Below, one piece after another: positions 46,804 to 57,114 of a stretch of DNA of 64,000 bases. Below the pieces are notes generated by a model, which saw nothing but the letters and a program-made list of their open reading frames with translations, was not told the DNA's origin and searched no databases. The stretch's first letter is position 1. Every line of letters begins with the position of its first letter. Source of the DNA: Thalassotalea ponticola (GTDB lineage: Bacteria; Pseudomonadota; Gammaproteobacteria; Enterobacterales; Alteromonadaceae); contig NZ_CP166871.1 in assembly GCF_041379045.1 (NCBI RefSeq), positions 248,001 to 312,000 of the forward strand, read 5' to 3'. The position numbers were made by a program, and so were the translations under genes.

Positions 46804-47031
46804 TTAACTTCCCTAAATAACCAAAAAAATCATTATTATTAGTACATTAGCAAATTTGTAGACAAATGTTGTGAGTTTTTTATCGACACCGAGTAATCGA
46901 CCCATTGAAAATTAAAAAGTTATTTGGAAATTTATCGCCAACAGGCGTATTATAGGCACCATACTTGAGTTAATTAGTCAGGCTTTATTACCGCCTGAAA
47001 TTTGTCAAAATAAGCATTAAGCGAGACATTT

Positions 47032-47610
47032 ATGATTAAGATTTCTGATGCTGCTCAACAGCATTTTGTAAAATTACTTGCAACACAAGCCGAAGGCACC
47101 TGCATTCGCGTGTTTGTGGTTAACCCAGGCACGGCGCAAGCCGAGTGTGGCGTGTCCTATTGCCCGGTTGAAGCCATTGAAGCCGACGATATTCGCATCG
47201 AATACAATGGTTTTGCCGCCTTAGTTGACAAAGACAGTGAAAAGTACCTAGAAGATGCTGAGATTGACTTTACCACCGATCAAATGGGTTCACAGCTAAC
47301 GCTAAAAGCGCCTAACGCAAAACTGCGTAAAGTAAGCGATGATGCACCACTGTTCGAGCGTGTTAACTACTTTATCGAGTCTGAAGTAAACCCTCAGTTA
47401 GCCGGCCATGGTGGCAACTGTCAATTAGTTGAAATCACTGAAGACGGTATTGCCGTACTCCAATTCGGTGGTGGTTGTAACGGTTGTTCGCAAATTGATT
47501 TAACCGTTAAAGACGGTGTTGAAAAACAATTAATCGCGGTTATGGGTGACGAAATCACAGGTGTTCGAGACGTCACAGAACACCAACGTGGCGAGCATTC
47601 TTACTACTAA
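47032..47610 (+). CDS. nfuA: Fe-S biogenesis protein NfuA
   Basis: This 192-residue protein carries a 4Fe-4S cluster and hands it to target enzymes. The N-terminal half is an A-type domain ([16 protein letters not shown]), the C-terminal half a Nfu domain with the cluster ligands C149-x-x-C152 in GGGCNGCSQ. Full length and colinear with E. coli NfuA. It is transcribed alone and ends at a strong terminator. Neighbours bioH and comF preserve the usual order. Confidence 0.96.
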   Translation: MIKISDAAQQHFVKLLATQAEGTCIRVFVVNPGTAQAECGVSYCPVEAIEADDIRIEYNGFAALVDKDSEKYLEDAEIDFTTDQMGSQLTLKAPNAKLRKVSDDAPLFERVNYFIESEVNPQLAGHGGNCQLVEITEDGIAVLQFGGGCNGCSQIDLTVKDGVEKQLIAVMGDEITGVRDVTEHQRGEHSYY

Positions 47611-47638
47611 TTACGCGAGCGTCTTACACTGTATAAGG

Positions 47639-47681
47639 GCACCGTGAGGTTTGATTTTACAAGCTTCACGGTGCTTTTTTT
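47639..47681 (+). terminator. Rho-independent terminator behind nfuA
   Basis: Nine-base stem GCACCGTGA/TCACGGTGC with an 18-base loop, followed by seven T. Confidence 0.88.
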
Positions 47682-47701
47682 ATCGCTGTTGTTTACCACT
47701 C

Positions 47702-47729
47702 GTTAGTGGTTAGTGGTTAGTGGTTAGCG
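47702..47729. repeat. GTTAGTG tandem heptamer
   Basis: Three exact GTTAGTG units and a fourth GTTAGCG at 47702-47729. The array overlaps the stop codon and last residues of the MFS gene. A related heptamer array (GCAGTTA = GTTAGCA rotated) lies behind lexA at 62675. Confidence 0.85.
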
Positions 47730-48979
47730 ACCATGGCTTGCCGCGTTGAGATGCGATAGTAACAGATGATCACCAAGGCCATTACTATGATCAGTGGCAC
47801 CATCAAGAGCACCACCATATTCCAGTGAGTTTGAAACAGCAGCCAGCCCGCTAATAGCGATGCTAATGCTTGGGTGCTGAAAATAACAAAGTCGTTGCAC
47901 GCTTGTACTTTAAAGCGCTCATGGCTTTGGTAGCTTTGCGGTAACAAGGCGGTACCACTGATAAATAAGAAGTTCCAACCTATACCCAACAATACCAATG
48001 CCCACCAGTAATGCATAACGTGTTGACCGCTTAAGGCAATTATCGCAACCAATGAGTAGGCAATGACACCGGCGACTAATACCCACAGCACGCTGTAGCG
48101 TTTGATCAACCAACCGGTGACGATTGACGGTAAAAACATGGCGATCACATGGCTTTGAATCACCCACTTGGTATCTTCGAGGGAGTGACCATTCATGGTG
48201 TGCATGCTAAGCGGTGTGGCGGTCATGATAAAACTCATTAAGCCATAACCAATCGCACCAGACATTAAAGCAATAACGAAAAGGGGTTGTTTGACTATGG
48301 TCCATAGGGCTCTGGGCTGTCGCTCTTCTAGGTGTGGGTGATGCACCATTGGATTCTGAAACCATTGAAATATCACCATCGCCAAGCACAAAACCAAGCT
48401 CAAACCTAAAAATGAACCTGCGTAACCGTGTTCAGATACCAGCCAGTTACGACCTAAAAACGCCACTTCAGGGCCTAACATAGCCGCAAATACCCCCGAT
48501 AACATCAGTGCTGACAGCACATTAGGTGCTTGTTCAGCACTTACGCTTTCAATGGCGGCAAAGCGCAACTGTTGCGCAAAGGCAAGACTACTGCCCATAA
48601 GCAAGGCCGCCAATAATAATAGGTAGAATTGGCCAAAAAGCGCAGCCACACTGGCAATTAACGCACCACAAATCGCCAGTACAAAACCAATATTGGTTGC
48701 CCCTTTGCGCGAAAAGGCCTGATTTAGTTTGGCAATAAACAAGGTAGCTATTGCGGTACCAATAATCATAAACGTCAGTGGTAAGGTGGCGAGCTTGGGA
48801 TCAGGGGCAATACGACTTGCCAACAAGCCACCGATAAAGGTCATGGTGGAGCTGATGCACATCAACATGGGCACGGTAATAAACAACACGCCGACATTAC
48901 GCGGATAGCGCAAGCCTTTGGTTAACACCACAACCGCAATGCCCATGGCAACAATAATACAAAGGAGAGTTAGATTCAT
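47717..48979 (-). CDS. MFS transporter
   Basis: This 420-residue protein has 12 hydrophobic segments and the major facilitator fold. A longer in-frame start at 49084 would overlap the upstream MATE gene by about 94 bases, so the ATG at 48979 (MNLTLLCIIVAMG) just after the MATE stop is chosen. The substrate is unknown. It may form an operon with the MATE pump. The sequence resembles the uncharacterised riboflavin- or drug-type MFS transporters of marine gammaproteobacteria; this is a loose impression only. Confidence 0.85.
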   Translation of the reverse strand: MNLTLLCIIVAMGIAVVVLTKGLRYPRNVGVLFITVPMLMCISSTMTFIGGLLASRIAPDPKLATLPLTFMIIGTAIATLFIAKLNQAFSRKGATNIGFVLAICGALIASVAALFGQFYLLLLAALLMGSSLAFAQQLRFAAIESVSAEQAPNVLSALMLSGVFAAMLGPEVAFLGRNWLVSEHGYAGSFLGLSLVLCLAMVIFQWFQNPMVHHPHLEERQPRALWTIVKQPLFVIALMSGAIGYGLMSFIMTATPLSMHTMNGHSLEDTKWVIQSHVIAMFLPSIVTGWLIKRYSVLWVLVAGVIAYSLVAIIALSGQHVMHYWWALVLLGIGWNFLFISGTALLPQSYQSHERFKVQACNDFVIFSTQALASLLAGWLLFQTHWNMVVLLMVPLIIVMALVIICYYRISTRQAMVANH

Positions 48980-48990
48980 AGGTAATTCCG

Positions 48991-50352
48991 TTAATTGGTT
49001 GTGGAGGTGCTGGCGAAATGGCGCTGATAGTGCCAATACAAGGCGATTCCTCGACTTGCCATAAAGCAACAAAACGCGGCCCAAAGGCCGTGATTACCAA
49101 AGTCTTTTAATATAAACCACGTTGGAAAGAAGACCAAAAACGTGGACACAAGCATGGTGTTTCGCATCGCTTTGGCTTGGGTTAGGCCAATATAGATTCC
49201 ATCGTATAGGTAACACCAGCAGGCAATAATAGGCAGGGCAACAATCCACGGTAAAAAGGCTGTGGCATAGTCGATGATGTCGTCAATGTCGGTTAATAGG
49301 CGAATAAGGGCTTCGCCGAACAGCAAAAACAATAGCGAATACACCGCCGCCAACATTAAGTTATAACGTGTTGCTATGCGAATCGACAGTTGCATATCGC
49401 CGCTGTTTCCTGCTCCTTTAGCACGTCCCACACGTGCCTCAGCGCCATAGGCAATTCCATCGAGGCCAAATGAAATGAGCAATAAAAAGTTGAGCAAAAT
49501 GGCATTGGCGGCAACGACGGTATCGCCAAGTCTCGCCCCCATAAAGGTGATAAACACAAAACATATTTCTAAACACAGGGTGCGAATCACGATATCTCGA
49601 TTCAGCGACAGGTACGGCATAAGAGTGTGCTTGGCAAAAAAGCGTTTTGGCCTCAGTAGCATCGGTTTTAACAGGTCAGCGACACTGATGTTAAGCGTGC
49701 GTGCGGCCATAATTAAGCCAAGGGTAAGACAACTGTATTCGGCAATGACGGTGGCCCAAGCCACACCTGCAACTCCCCAATGAAGCGAGAGCACAAATAC
49801 CAAGTCGAGGACGACGTTAATGCTATTGGTAATGATCAATAACCACATCGCCAATTTTGCTCTGTGCATGCCCAACAGCCAGCCAATTAACACTAAATTG
49901 GCTAATGCCGCGGGCAATCCCCAAATGCGAATTTGGCAATACTGCTTGGCAAATTCCAACACTCGCTCGCTGGCACCACTTAACGTGAGGGCAGTATTAA
50001 TGTAGGGACCTTGCAATATAACGAACAGCGCACCAATGGCAAATGCCACCAACAAACCGCGACTCAACACTAACGTTATATGTTCTCGATCATTACCGCC
50101 AAAGGCTTGAGCGGCTAGGCCGGTAGTCGACATACGCAAAAAACCGCAGAACCAACTGACAAAGGTGATGATCATTGCGCCAACGGCCGTAGCACCGAGA
50201 TAATAGGCTTCGTTTAAGTGGCCTATGACGGCGGTATCAACCAAGCCGAGAATGGGAATGGTGATGTTTGATAAGATCATCGGCAACGCCAGTGCAAATA
50301 GGGCGCTGCGTTCTTTTTGTTCGGCGTTCACTCGCGTCTGTCCTTTATTCAC
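48991..50352 (-). CDS. MATE family efflux transporter, DinF-like
   Basis: This 453-residue protein with 12 transmembrane helices begins SALFALALPMILSNITIPILGLVDTAVIGHL, the standard MATE start. GDTVVAANAILLNFLLL and GIAYGAEARVGRAKG fit the DinF branch. It probably expels cationic drugs or bile-type compounds using Na+ or H+. In E. coli dinF sits behind lexA; here it is about 12 kb away and no SOS box is visible at its start. Confidence 0.9.
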   Translation of the reverse strand: MNKGQTRVNAEQKERSALFALALPMILSNITIPILGLVDTAVIGHLNEAYYLGATAVGAMIITFVSWFCGFLRMSTTGLAAQAFGGNDREHITLVLSRGLLVAFAIGALFVILQGPYINTALTLSGASERVLEFAKQYCQIRIWGLPAALANLVLIGWLLGMHRAKLAMWLLIITNSINVVLDLVFVLSLHWGVAGVAWATVIAEYSCLTLGLIMAARTLNISVADLLKPMLLRPKRFFAKHTLMPYLSLNRDIVIRTLCLEICFVFITFMGARLGDTVVAANAILLNFLLLISFGLDGIAYGAEARVGRAKGAGNSGDMQLSIRIATRYNLMLAAVYSLLFLLFGEALIRLLTDIDDIIDYATAFLPWIVALPIIACWCYLYDGIYIGLTQAKAMRNTMLVSTFLVFFPTWFILKDFGNHGLWAAFCCFMASRGIALYWHYQRHFASTSTTN

Positions 50353-50404
50353 TATTGGGCGCTGTGGTAAAATGTGATGATATCCGATTATGAAGCTGTG
50401 ATAT

Positions 50405-51460
50405 ATGAAAAAGCTTGTTATTTTACTGTTGGTTACGTTGTTGCTTGGGCTAAAGCCTAGTTTCGCCGCAGTGATTTTGGTATACCATCACGTATCTGAA
50501 CACACCCCTAAAAGTACTTCTGTGACGCCACAGCAGTTTGCCAAACACTTGCAGTTTATTAAAGACAACGGCTATAACGTGGTTGCGCTAAACCGCGTAA
50601 TTGAGCGACTAAAGCAAGGCCTACCGTTAGCCGACAAAACCGTGGTGATCACCTTTGACGATGGTTACAGCGATATCTTAGCAAATGGTCACCCGCTATT
50701 GAAACAGTATGGCTTTCCGTACACGGTGTTTATTAATCCATCAACAGTGCCCGAAGAACCTGGCGCATATCTCACCTGGTCGCAAATTCAGCAAATGAGC
50801 AATGACGGTGTACTCATTGCGAATCACGGCTTAACCCATGACTCATTAATTAAGACACCCGCTGGTTACAGCCAAGCGGGCTGGCTTGATAAACAATTAA
50901 CCGCACTTGAACAAGCCGAACAAATTATTGCCGATAAAACCGGCCAAAATTGGCGCTACTTTGCCTTGCCCTACGGTGAATATTCGCTACAAGCACAGCA
51001 AAAATTGCAGCAACTTGGTTTTGTGGTGTTTACCCAACAGTCAGGTGCGGTGGGTTTGAGTACTGATTTGACAGCGATTCCAAGGTTTCCGGCATCGGTT
51101 CCTTATCACCAATTAACCACGTTAAAAGATAAGCTCGCGTCGCTGCCATTTGATTTAGACAGGCAAACACAACGCGACGAGACCGTGGTCCCTCACGCCG
51201 TTGATGCGAAGACTAAAGTTACCTTGAATAGCGCCGATTTTGATAAACGACAACTCAATTGTTTTGTTGCCGGTCACGGCAAAGCTGAAATTCAATGGCA
51301 AGATGAACGAAGCTTTATTGTCAGTGTCGACGGCGGGTTTAAAGCGGGACGCAATCGGGCTAATTGTACCGCGCCAAGTAACAGTAAACCGGGCAGATAT
51401 TATTGGTATTCGAAACCCTGGTTTGTGCCGCATCAAGATGGCCGCTGGTACAAGAACTAG
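50405..51460 (+). CDS. Polysaccharide deacetylase family protein, exported
   Basis: This 351-residue protein has a signal peptide (LVILLLVTLLLGLKPSFA). The NodB-type domain has the metal aspartates in TFDDGYSD, the H-x3-H of NHGLTHDSL, and RYFALPYGEYS. The last 90 residues form a beta-rich domain of unknown role. It likely deacetylates cell-surface or peptidoglycan sugars. It stands alone and is divergent from the MATE gene. Confidence 0.92.
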   Translation: MKKLVILLLVTLLLGLKPSFAAVILVYHHVSEHTPKSTSVTPQQFAKHLQFIKDNGYNVVALNRVIERLKQGLPLADKTVVITFDDGYSDILANGHPLLKQYGFPYTVFINPSTVPEEPGAYLTWSQIQQMSNDGVLIANHGLTHDSLIKTPAGYSQAGWLDKQLTALEQAEQIIADKTGQNWRYFALPYGEYSLQAQQKLQQLGFVVFTQQSGAVGLSTDLTAIPRFPASVPYHQLTTLKDKLASLPFDLDRQTQRDETVVPHAVDAKTKVTLNSADFDKRQLNCFVAGHGKAEIQWQDERSFIVSVDGGFKAGRNRANCTAPSNSKPGRYYWYSKPWFVPHQDGRWYKN

Positions 51461-51578
51461 CCACGACGTGATTCACACAGACGTTGGTTAAAAGCCAACG
51501 CTTGGCAAGCCGCATAGGCTTAGCATTTTTTAATAAACAGACATCCTTTTTAGGCTTGTCACTTGATACGGACTCGCG

Positions 51579-52097
51579 ATGCGACTACTACGAACAACCA
51601 CACACCCGAGTTTGCAACACTTCTGCGGCAAACGCTTTCATCGCCAAGCCGCGCGGGCGATTATTTTGCGTGAGCAAGACATACTGATGTTGTATACCGA
51701 GCGCTATCATGACTACACTTTGCCAGGTGGTGGGGTTGATGACGGTGAAGATTTGCAGCAGGGCTTGATCCGCGAATTAAAAGAAGAAACGGGCGCGCAA
51801 AACGTACAAAATATTCAACCGTTTGGTCGCTATGAAGAGTTTCGCCCTTGGTACAAAGACGACGCCGATATTATGCACATGGAGTCGTATTGCTACACCT
51901 GTGATATCGACGCTGAATTAACAGCACCTGCGTTTGAACAGCACGAAATAGCTAATGGTATGCGCCCAGTGTGGATTAACATTCACGAGGCCATTGCGCA
52001 TAATGAAAATACCATGGCCAACAGTGACAAAAAAGGTATGTCGATTGAGCGTGAAACGTTTTTATTAAAGCTGATCGTCAAAGAATTACTCGCGTAA
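51579..52097 (+). CDS. Nudix hydrolase
   Basis: This 172-residue protein has a Nudix box GGGVDDGEDLQQGLIRELKEETGA near residue 50 (G-x5-E-x7-REL-x-EE-x-G pattern satisfied). Nudix enzymes cleave nucleoside diphosphates linked to another group; the substrate is not predictable. The start may instead lie at a downstream ATG (near 51687, MLYTERY), which would still keep the Nudix box. The next gene converges behind a shared terminator. Confidence 0.88.
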   Translation: MRLLRTTTHPSLQHFCGKRFHRQAARAIILREQDILMLYTERYHDYTLPGGGVDDGEDLQQGLIRELKEETGAQNVQNIQPFGRYEEFRPWYKDDADIMHMESYCYTCDIDAELTAPAFEQHEIANGMRPVWINIHEAIAHNENTMANSDKKGMSIERETFLLKLIVKELLA

Positions 52098-52144
52098 CCG
52101 CGCTTCATTAATCCAGCGATAACGCTTTTCTACGGACAATAAAA

Positions 52145-52178
52145 AAGCGGCTAAGTTATTGTACTTAGCCGCTTATTT
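52145..52178. terminator. Bidirectional terminator between Nudix and YebC-type genes
   Basis: Eleven-base stem AAGCGGCTAAG/CTTAGCCGCTT with an eight-base loop. It has A-rich sequence on the left and a T-rich tail on the right, so it serves both converging genes. Confidence 0.85.
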
Positions 52179-52192
52179 TGATGTTAATGCGA

Positions 52193-52918
52193 TTAGCGCT
52201 TTACTTCAGCATTGTGGTAGATGTTTTGTACATCATCGCTGTCGTTTAACATGTCCATAAACTTGTCAAACATTTTGATATCGTCTTCTTCAGTGATCTC
52301 TTTATAATCTTGTGGGATCCAGGTGATTTCATCCACTTCGAAGTTAATATCACCAAGCTCTTCAATAAGTGCGTTTTTCACTTTGAAGTACTCGGTTTGC
52401 GGCGCGGTAACGGTGATAATACCGTCTTCTTTTTCAACGTTGGTTACGTCGACATCAGCCATTAGTAATGCTTCAAAAATGGCTTCTTCATCGTCGCCTT
52501 CAAAGCAAAACAGAGCAACGTGATCAAACATGAACGCCGCTGAACCTTGTGCACCAATTTTTGAATCGGTCTTAGTAAAAGCAAAACGCACGTCTTTGAT
52601 GGTGCGGTTTGGGTTGTCGGTTAAGCAGTCAACAATAACCATACAACCGCCAGGACCAAAACCTTCGTAACGAGCTGGCTCGTAGTTTTCACCACCGGCG
52701 CCACTTGCTTTGTCAATGGCTTTGTCAATGACGTGAGTTGGTACTTGGTCTTTTTTCGCTTTATCAATTAAGCGACGCAATGCAAGGTTGCCATCAGGGT
52801 CTAGGCCACCGTTTTTAGCGCATACATAGATTTCTTTACCGTATTTTGAATAAACCTTGGTCTTCATGCCGGCGGTTTTCGCCATAGACTCTTTACGGTT
52901 TTGGAACGCTCTACCCAT
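52193..52918 (-). CDS. YebC/PmpR-family protein, YeeN-like
   Basis: This 241-residue protein of the YebC/TACO1 family has [16 protein letters not shown] at the start, [39 protein letters not shown], all conserved. The N-terminus fits the YeeN branch. Family members have been described as DNA-binding regulators, and recently as ribosome-associated factors for difficult codons such as polyproline. It is a single gene. Confidence 0.92.
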   Translation of the reverse strand: MGRAFQNRKESMAKTAGMKTKVYSKYGKEIYVCAKNGGLDPDGNLALRRLIDKAKKDQVPTHVIDKAIDKASGAGGENYEPARYEGFGPGGCMVIVDCLTDNPNRTIKDVRFAFTKTDSKIGAQGSAAFMFDHVALFCFEGDDEEAIFEALLMADVDVTNVEKEDGIITVTAPQTEYFKVKNALIEELGDINFEVDEITWIPQDYKEITEEDDIKMFDKFMDMLNDSDDVQNIYHNAEVKR

Positions 52919-53111
52919 TAGTCAGTCTCTTCGTTGAAATTTAAAACGCTGCAATTTTAGCAAGGATTAAACAGAAGTTGTAGAGGCATTAACCAGGGAA
53001 AGTGATGAAAGCTGAGATTTTAGTGATCATTGGGCTAATAACATCAGCCTAGTGGCTCGATAACCAATAGGCTGATGGCATTATTTCGTTAGCTAAAATA
53101 GTAACTGGGAG

Positions 53112-53747
53112 TTAGTTTAGTTGACTGTGAATTATGCGAAAGTCAGCGAGCATGCGATCAGAGTCAATCGCCGGTACGGTGCCAGGCTCGCCTTGCACCG
53201 GTTTAAAAATCGCCTGAATTTGCCCTTTGGGGTTGGTCATCACAATTGACGCGCTGTGATTGACCAAATAGAACTCTTCATTGGTGTCTTCGGCAATGGC
53301 GTACATCAAACCGATATTTCGAGAAAATGGGAATAACACATCATGGCCGGCGCGCACCGCAATAAACTCATCATTAAAATACTGCATATACTGATTGAGT
53401 TTTTCGACGCTATCGCGCTTTGGATCGGCGCTAACCATAACCACCTGAACTTTGTCATTGGTGATATTTTTCAGCTCAGGGTAGATGTAGTTAAGCTCTT
53501 GTAAGGTCATCGGACAAATATCTGGACACGAGGTGTAGCCGAAAAAGAACAGGCTGTATTTGCCATACAAATTTTCATTGTTAAACACGTTGCCTTGGTG
53601 ATCGGTTAGGCTAAAGTCTGCCAGCGAGCGCGTTTGCTTGTACAACAAGGCGTGTGATGGCTCGGCTTGTTGCTGTTGGCTTTTATAGGCAAAGACACCG
53701 ATAGCAACAGCAACGATAGCCAGTAGCAAGGTTAAAAGTTTATTCAT
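53112..53747 (-). CDS. SCO family copper chaperone
   Basis: This 211-residue membrane-anchored protein has one N-terminal hydrophobic helix and a thioredoxin fold with the copper motif SCPDICP (C-x3-C) after FFFGYT. The copper histidine is in LVNHSASIVM. It delivers copper to the CuA site of cytochrome c oxidase subunit II. Last gene of the oxidase assembly operon, behind cyoE. Confidence 0.93.
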   Translation of the reverse strand: MNKLLTLLLAIVAVAIGVFAYKSQQQQAEPSHALLYKQTRSLADFSLTDHQGNVFNNENLYGKYSLFFFGYTSCPDICPMTLQELNYIYPELKNITNDKVQVVMVSADPKRDSVEKLNQYMQYFNDEFIAVRAGHDVLFPFSRNIGLMYAIAEDTNEEFYLVNHSASIVMTNPKGQIQAIFKPVQGEPGTVPAIDSDRMLADFRIIHSQLN

Positions 53748-53779
53748 AATACATGTCTTAGGGTAAACGTGAGTACCGG

Positions 53780-54685
53780 TTAATTTATCGCGTAATGGTC
53801 AACCAATAGCACCAGAAATAGCACCATTAGGTGAATGATCGAAAACCTAAAGGTTTGCATCGCGGTTTTGCTGTCTGCATTAAACTTTAATTTCCACGCA
53901 TAGGCAAAAAATATCGCATTAAGTACGCTAGCGCCGAGTAAATAAATCCATCCACTCATACCCACTAAGTAGGGGATTAAACAGACCACAAACAACAAAA
54001 TGGTATAAAGCAAAATTTGCGTTTTGGTAAATTCGATACCGTGAGTAACGGGTAACATTGGAATATTCACCTTAGCGTAATCGTCTCGACGATGAATGGC
54101 CAACGCCCAAAAATGCGGCGGTGTCCAAGTGAACACAATCAGCACCAATAACAAGGCATGAGGGTGAATTTCATTGGTCATGGCGGTCCAGCCAAGCAGT
54201 GGCGGAATCGCCCCGGCAAGCCCACCAATAGTAATGTTTTGTGGCGTCGCGCGCTTCAAGTACATGGTGTAAATAACCGAGTAACCAACCAAACCCGACA
54301 GGGTTAGCCACGCAGTTAACGGATTGACCAGAGCATAAAGCATCACAAAACCGGTAAACGCCAAGCTCGCGGCAAACGCGATCGCTTTGCTGTTGCTGAT
54401 ACGGCCGTTGGGTAACGGACGGTTGTGGGTGCGAGCCATTACCGCATCAATGCGCTGGTCAACAATGTGATTGATCGCCGCAGAAGCCGACGACAACAAA
54501 CCAATGCCAAGCATCGCCGGTATCAATACTTGCCACGGAATGGCGCCGGGCACTGATAAGCTCATGCCCACCAACGCGGTTAATACCAGCAGCGCTACAA
54601 CTTTGGGCTTGGTAATTTCGTAGTATTCACGCCAGCTGACACCGGTGGTGATCATTGGCGTTTGAGAAGCATAAGATTTAGCCAT
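53780..54685 (-). CDS. cyoE: Protoheme IX farnesyltransferase (heme O synthase)
   Basis: This 301-residue UbiA-type prenyltransferase has eight or nine transmembrane helices. It has [21 protein letters not shown] (the aspartate-rich N-D-x3-D motif type region) and [15 protein letters not shown]. It attaches farnesyl to heme B, giving heme O; ctaA upstream takes it on to heme A. The two genes are three bases apart. Confidence 0.96.
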   Translation of the reverse strand: MAKSYASQTPMITTGVSWREYYEITKPKVVALLVLTALVGMSLSVPGAIPWQVLIPAMLGIGLLSSASAAINHIVDQRIDAVMARTHNRPLPNGRISNSKAIAFAASLAFTGFVMLYALVNPLTAWLTLSGLVGYSVIYTMYLKRATPQNITIGGLAGAIPPLLGWTAMTNEIHPHALLLVLIVFTWTPPHFWALAIHRRDDYAKVNIPMLPVTHGIEFTKTQILLYTILLFVVCLIPYLVGMSGWIYLLGASVLNAIFFAYAWKLKFNADSKTAMQTFRFSIIHLMVLFLVLLVDHYAIN

Positions 54686-54688
54686 ACA

Positions 54689-55687
54689 TTACTCCTTGAC
54701 TCGGCGTCGTAAACTGTAGGTGAGAGTGATTAACGAAAGCATTAGTAGGGCGGCCACCACGTTGTGAGCAACGGCTACAGGTAGCGGTAAATTAAATACG
54801 ATATTACTCACCCCTAAACTGACTTGAATCGCTAAAATCGCCAACACGGCTAATGCATTGCGTTGGAAAAAACGACTGCTGGTGCGCGATAAAATAAACA
54901 GCGCTAACCAGATTAAGTAAACACTGGTAACAATCGCGCCAATGCGGTGCATGGCGTGAATAGTGACGCGCTCTGCGTGGTTTAAAAAGCCGAACTCATA
55001 GGTGTCTCTTTTCGGTGGCACTAAGTCAAATGAGTTTTCAAATGTTAATTGTTGTTGCCAACCACTTTGACATATCGGTAATTCGGTACAAGCCAGCGCC
55101 GCGTAGTTACTCGATGTCCAACCCCCTAGGGCGATTTGCGAGGCTAAAATCACAATGCCGATCACCCCGTAAATGGAATATTGGCGCAGATTTTTGTTCC
55201 CGCTTTCAATGGTATATGGGGTTAAGCGCAAATACAGTAAATACAGCAAACACAACGTAATGAAACCGCCGAGCAAATGGGCCATGACAATGACTGGCAT
55301 AAGCTTCAAAGTGACGGTCCACATGCCTAATGCGGCCTGAAAAGTAACCGTTGCTAACAAAGCGAGTGGTAGGTACAAGGGCATGCCTTGGTTGCGCATC
55401 CGCAGGCCAATAATGAAAATAGTGGCAATGAACAGTCCCAGTGTTCCAGCAAAATAGCGGTGGATCATTTCATTCCAAGCTTTTTGGGTTTCTACCGGAC
55501 GTTCGGGGAAGGCCTGTTCAGCGCGCTCAATCTCTTGTGCTGTTTTTGGCACGTCCAAGTGACCATAGCAGCCAGGCCAATCAGGGCAACCAAGGCCGGC
55601 GTGTGTTAATCGAGTATAAGCGCCTAAGGTAATAACAATGATGGCCAATACAACAGACAGCAAAACCAGAGTACGTGTTTTTTTCAT
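54689..55687 (-). CDS. ctaA: Heme A synthase, COX15/CtaA family
   Basis: This 332-residue protein has eight transmembrane helices with the paired histidines of the family (EMIHRYFAGTLGL, MAHLLGGFITL, IHAMHRIGAIV, VAHNVVAALL). The CPDWPGCYG loop holds the paired cysteines. It oxidises the methyl group of heme O. The start overlaps the previous gene's stop by one base. Confidence 0.95.
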   Translation of the reverse strand: MKKTRTLVLLSVVLAIIVITLGAYTRLTHAGLGCPDWPGCYGHLDVPKTAQEIERAEQAFPERPVETQKAWNEMIHRYFAGTLGLFIATIFIIGLRMRNQGMPLYLPLALLATVTFQAALGMWTVTLKLMPVIVMAHLLGGFITLCLLYLLYLRLTPYTIESGNKNLRQYSIYGVIGIVILASQIALGGWTSSNYAALACTELPICQSGWQQQLTFENSFDLVPPKRDTYEFGFLNHAERVTIHAMHRIGAIVTSVYLIWLALFILSRTSSRFFQRNALAVLAILAIQVSLGVSNIVFNLPLPVAVAHNVVAALLMLSLITLTYSLRRRVKE

Positions 55688-56247
55688 TAACCAATCCTCG
55701 AATATTTCAATAACTTCTTTAAATCACTTAGCATGGCTTTACCCAAACTAAGTACGGCATCATCACCGGTTGGCTGCGGGTAAGTTAACACCACATTGCC
55801 AAGCGGGTCTGCAATATAAATTTGTTCACTGCTTAATTGGTTGGGCTTGCTGGTAGCAGTCAGCTCACTCACAAATTGCCAGTGATTGTTATTTACTTTG
55901 GTAAGTTGTTCTGCATTAAACGGCGATAAACTCACCGCAACCGGCGTGACTCGCGGGGTTTCACGACCAAGAGCAAAGTAGGTATTTTCAATTGTTGATA
56001 AGGTCAACTCACATTGCTCATCGCAATTGTCGGGTAGCGCATAAATGATCAGCCATTGTTTACCCTGTGCTTCGCTTAAGCCCAAATTGGTTAACTTGAG
56101 CTTTTGTTCGAGCAAGCGGCCTTGATTGGTGACGCCATAGTTAAACCATTGATAATCCAAAGCGAGTTTGGCAAGGAGAATAGGAACTACGAATACCAGT
56201 AATAATAATATTAAACTGCGTCGATTCTTTTTTACTTCATCGGTCAT
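55687..56247 (-). CDS. Small membrane-anchored protein of the oxidase cluster, thioredoxin-like
   Basis: This 186-residue protein starts with a positively charged segment and one transmembrane helix (SLILLLLVFVVPILLAKLAL). The rest has alternating hydrophobic strands, and DNCDEQCE looks like a weak C-x3-C site reminiscent of SCO-like folds. It lies between surf1 and ctaA, in phase with them, so a role in oxidase assembly is very plausible. Similar genes occur in other marine gammaproteobacterial oxidase clusters, but the function is not established. Confidence 0.7.
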   Translation of the reverse strand: MTDEVKKNRRSLILLLLVFVVPILLAKLALDYQWFNYGVTNQGRLLEQKLKLTNLGLSEAQGKQWLIIYALPDNCDEQCELTLSTIENTYFALGRETPRVTPVAVSLSPFNAEQLTKVNNNHWQFVSELTATSKPNQLSSEQIYIADPLGNVVLTYPQPTGDDAVLSLGKAMLSDLKKLLKYSRIG

Positions 56248-56277
56248 AACATGCCTTTGTTGTTGTTATTTTCGTTG

Positions 56278-57072
56278 TTATTTTTGCTCTACAGAGGGTA
56301 CTGAACCGTCTTGTTGGCGTTTAAATGCGCGGTAGCTTGCGATGATCATTAAGGTTAACCACGCGAGCGCTAATCCCCCCCATTGTACGGCGTAGCCAAA
56401 GTGTTTTTCGGCGGGCATAACAATGGGTTGCCAGCTCTTTTTGTAACCAATAGATTCTTTTTTATCCAATATCAGGGTAAAGGGCAATAGCGGTTTGTTA
56501 ATTAATTGTGAAAACTCTTGGCTGTTAATTTGTTGGATGCGAAGCGGCCAATCAATGGCTTGAAAATTATCACTACTAAGCATGATGGTATTACTGATAA
56601 AACGGACACGAGCAGTTAGTGTATGTTCACCCTTAGGCAGGGTTATATCGGGTAGGTAACGTCGATCAACGGAGCCTTTAACCCAACCGAGATTGAGTAA
56701 TACGTATTGGTTTGAAATAGCGTCTAAAAATACCGCCAATACTTTATAGCCAGGCTGGCCATTATCCACTTGGTTATCGAGTAAAAATACATAGGGTTCA
56801 ACAAAATAGCCATTAATTGTCACGAGTATATCGTTAATGGTTTGGTCGTCTTCAAGCGAGTTTTGGTTAAGTAAGGCGCTAAGGCTGATTGCTTGTTGTT
56901 GGCCGAGTTGCTCAATTCGCGCAACCCGTTGTTGTTTTTCAATACCGCGACTGTACTGCCAAAAACTTAACTTGATTAATCCGGCAAATACCGCCATGGT
57001 AATAACAATCCACAGCCAGTTAAAGCTCGATAAGTATTTGACTATCTGTGTCTTTTTATTAACTCGGTTCAT
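56278..57072 (-). CDS. SURF1 family oxidase assembly protein
   Basis: This 264-residue protein with one helix at each end has FSWLWIVITMAVFAGLIKLSFWQYSRG-type start (read as F-N-W-L-W at the first helix), then DNQVDNGQPGYKVL and LLNLGWVKG, all SURF1 motifs, and HFGYAVQWGGLALAWL at the C-terminal helix. SURF1 helps place heme A in subunit I. It lies 30 bases from the next gene. Confidence 0.93.
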   Translation of the reverse strand: MNRVNKKTQIVKYLSSFNWLWIVITMAVFAGLIKLSFWQYSRGIEKQQRVARIEQLGQQQAISLSALLNQNSLEDDQTINDILVTINGYFVEPYVFLLDNQVDNGQPGYKVLAVFLDAISNQYVLLNLGWVKGSVDRRYLPDITLPKGEHTLTARVRFISNTIMLSSDNFQAIDWPLRIQQINSQEFSQLINKPLLPFTLILDKKESIGYKKSWQPIVMPAEKHFGYAVQWGGLALAWLTLMIIASYRAFKRQQDGSVPSVEQK

Positions 57073-57114
57073 TAACTACCTTGACTACATACCGGCTAAA
57101 TAGGAGATGTTACG

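Noticed and set aside
49374-50352. SOS control of the DinF-like MATE gene
   Set aside because: No CTGT-N8-ACAG box was found at its start, and it is not beside lexA.
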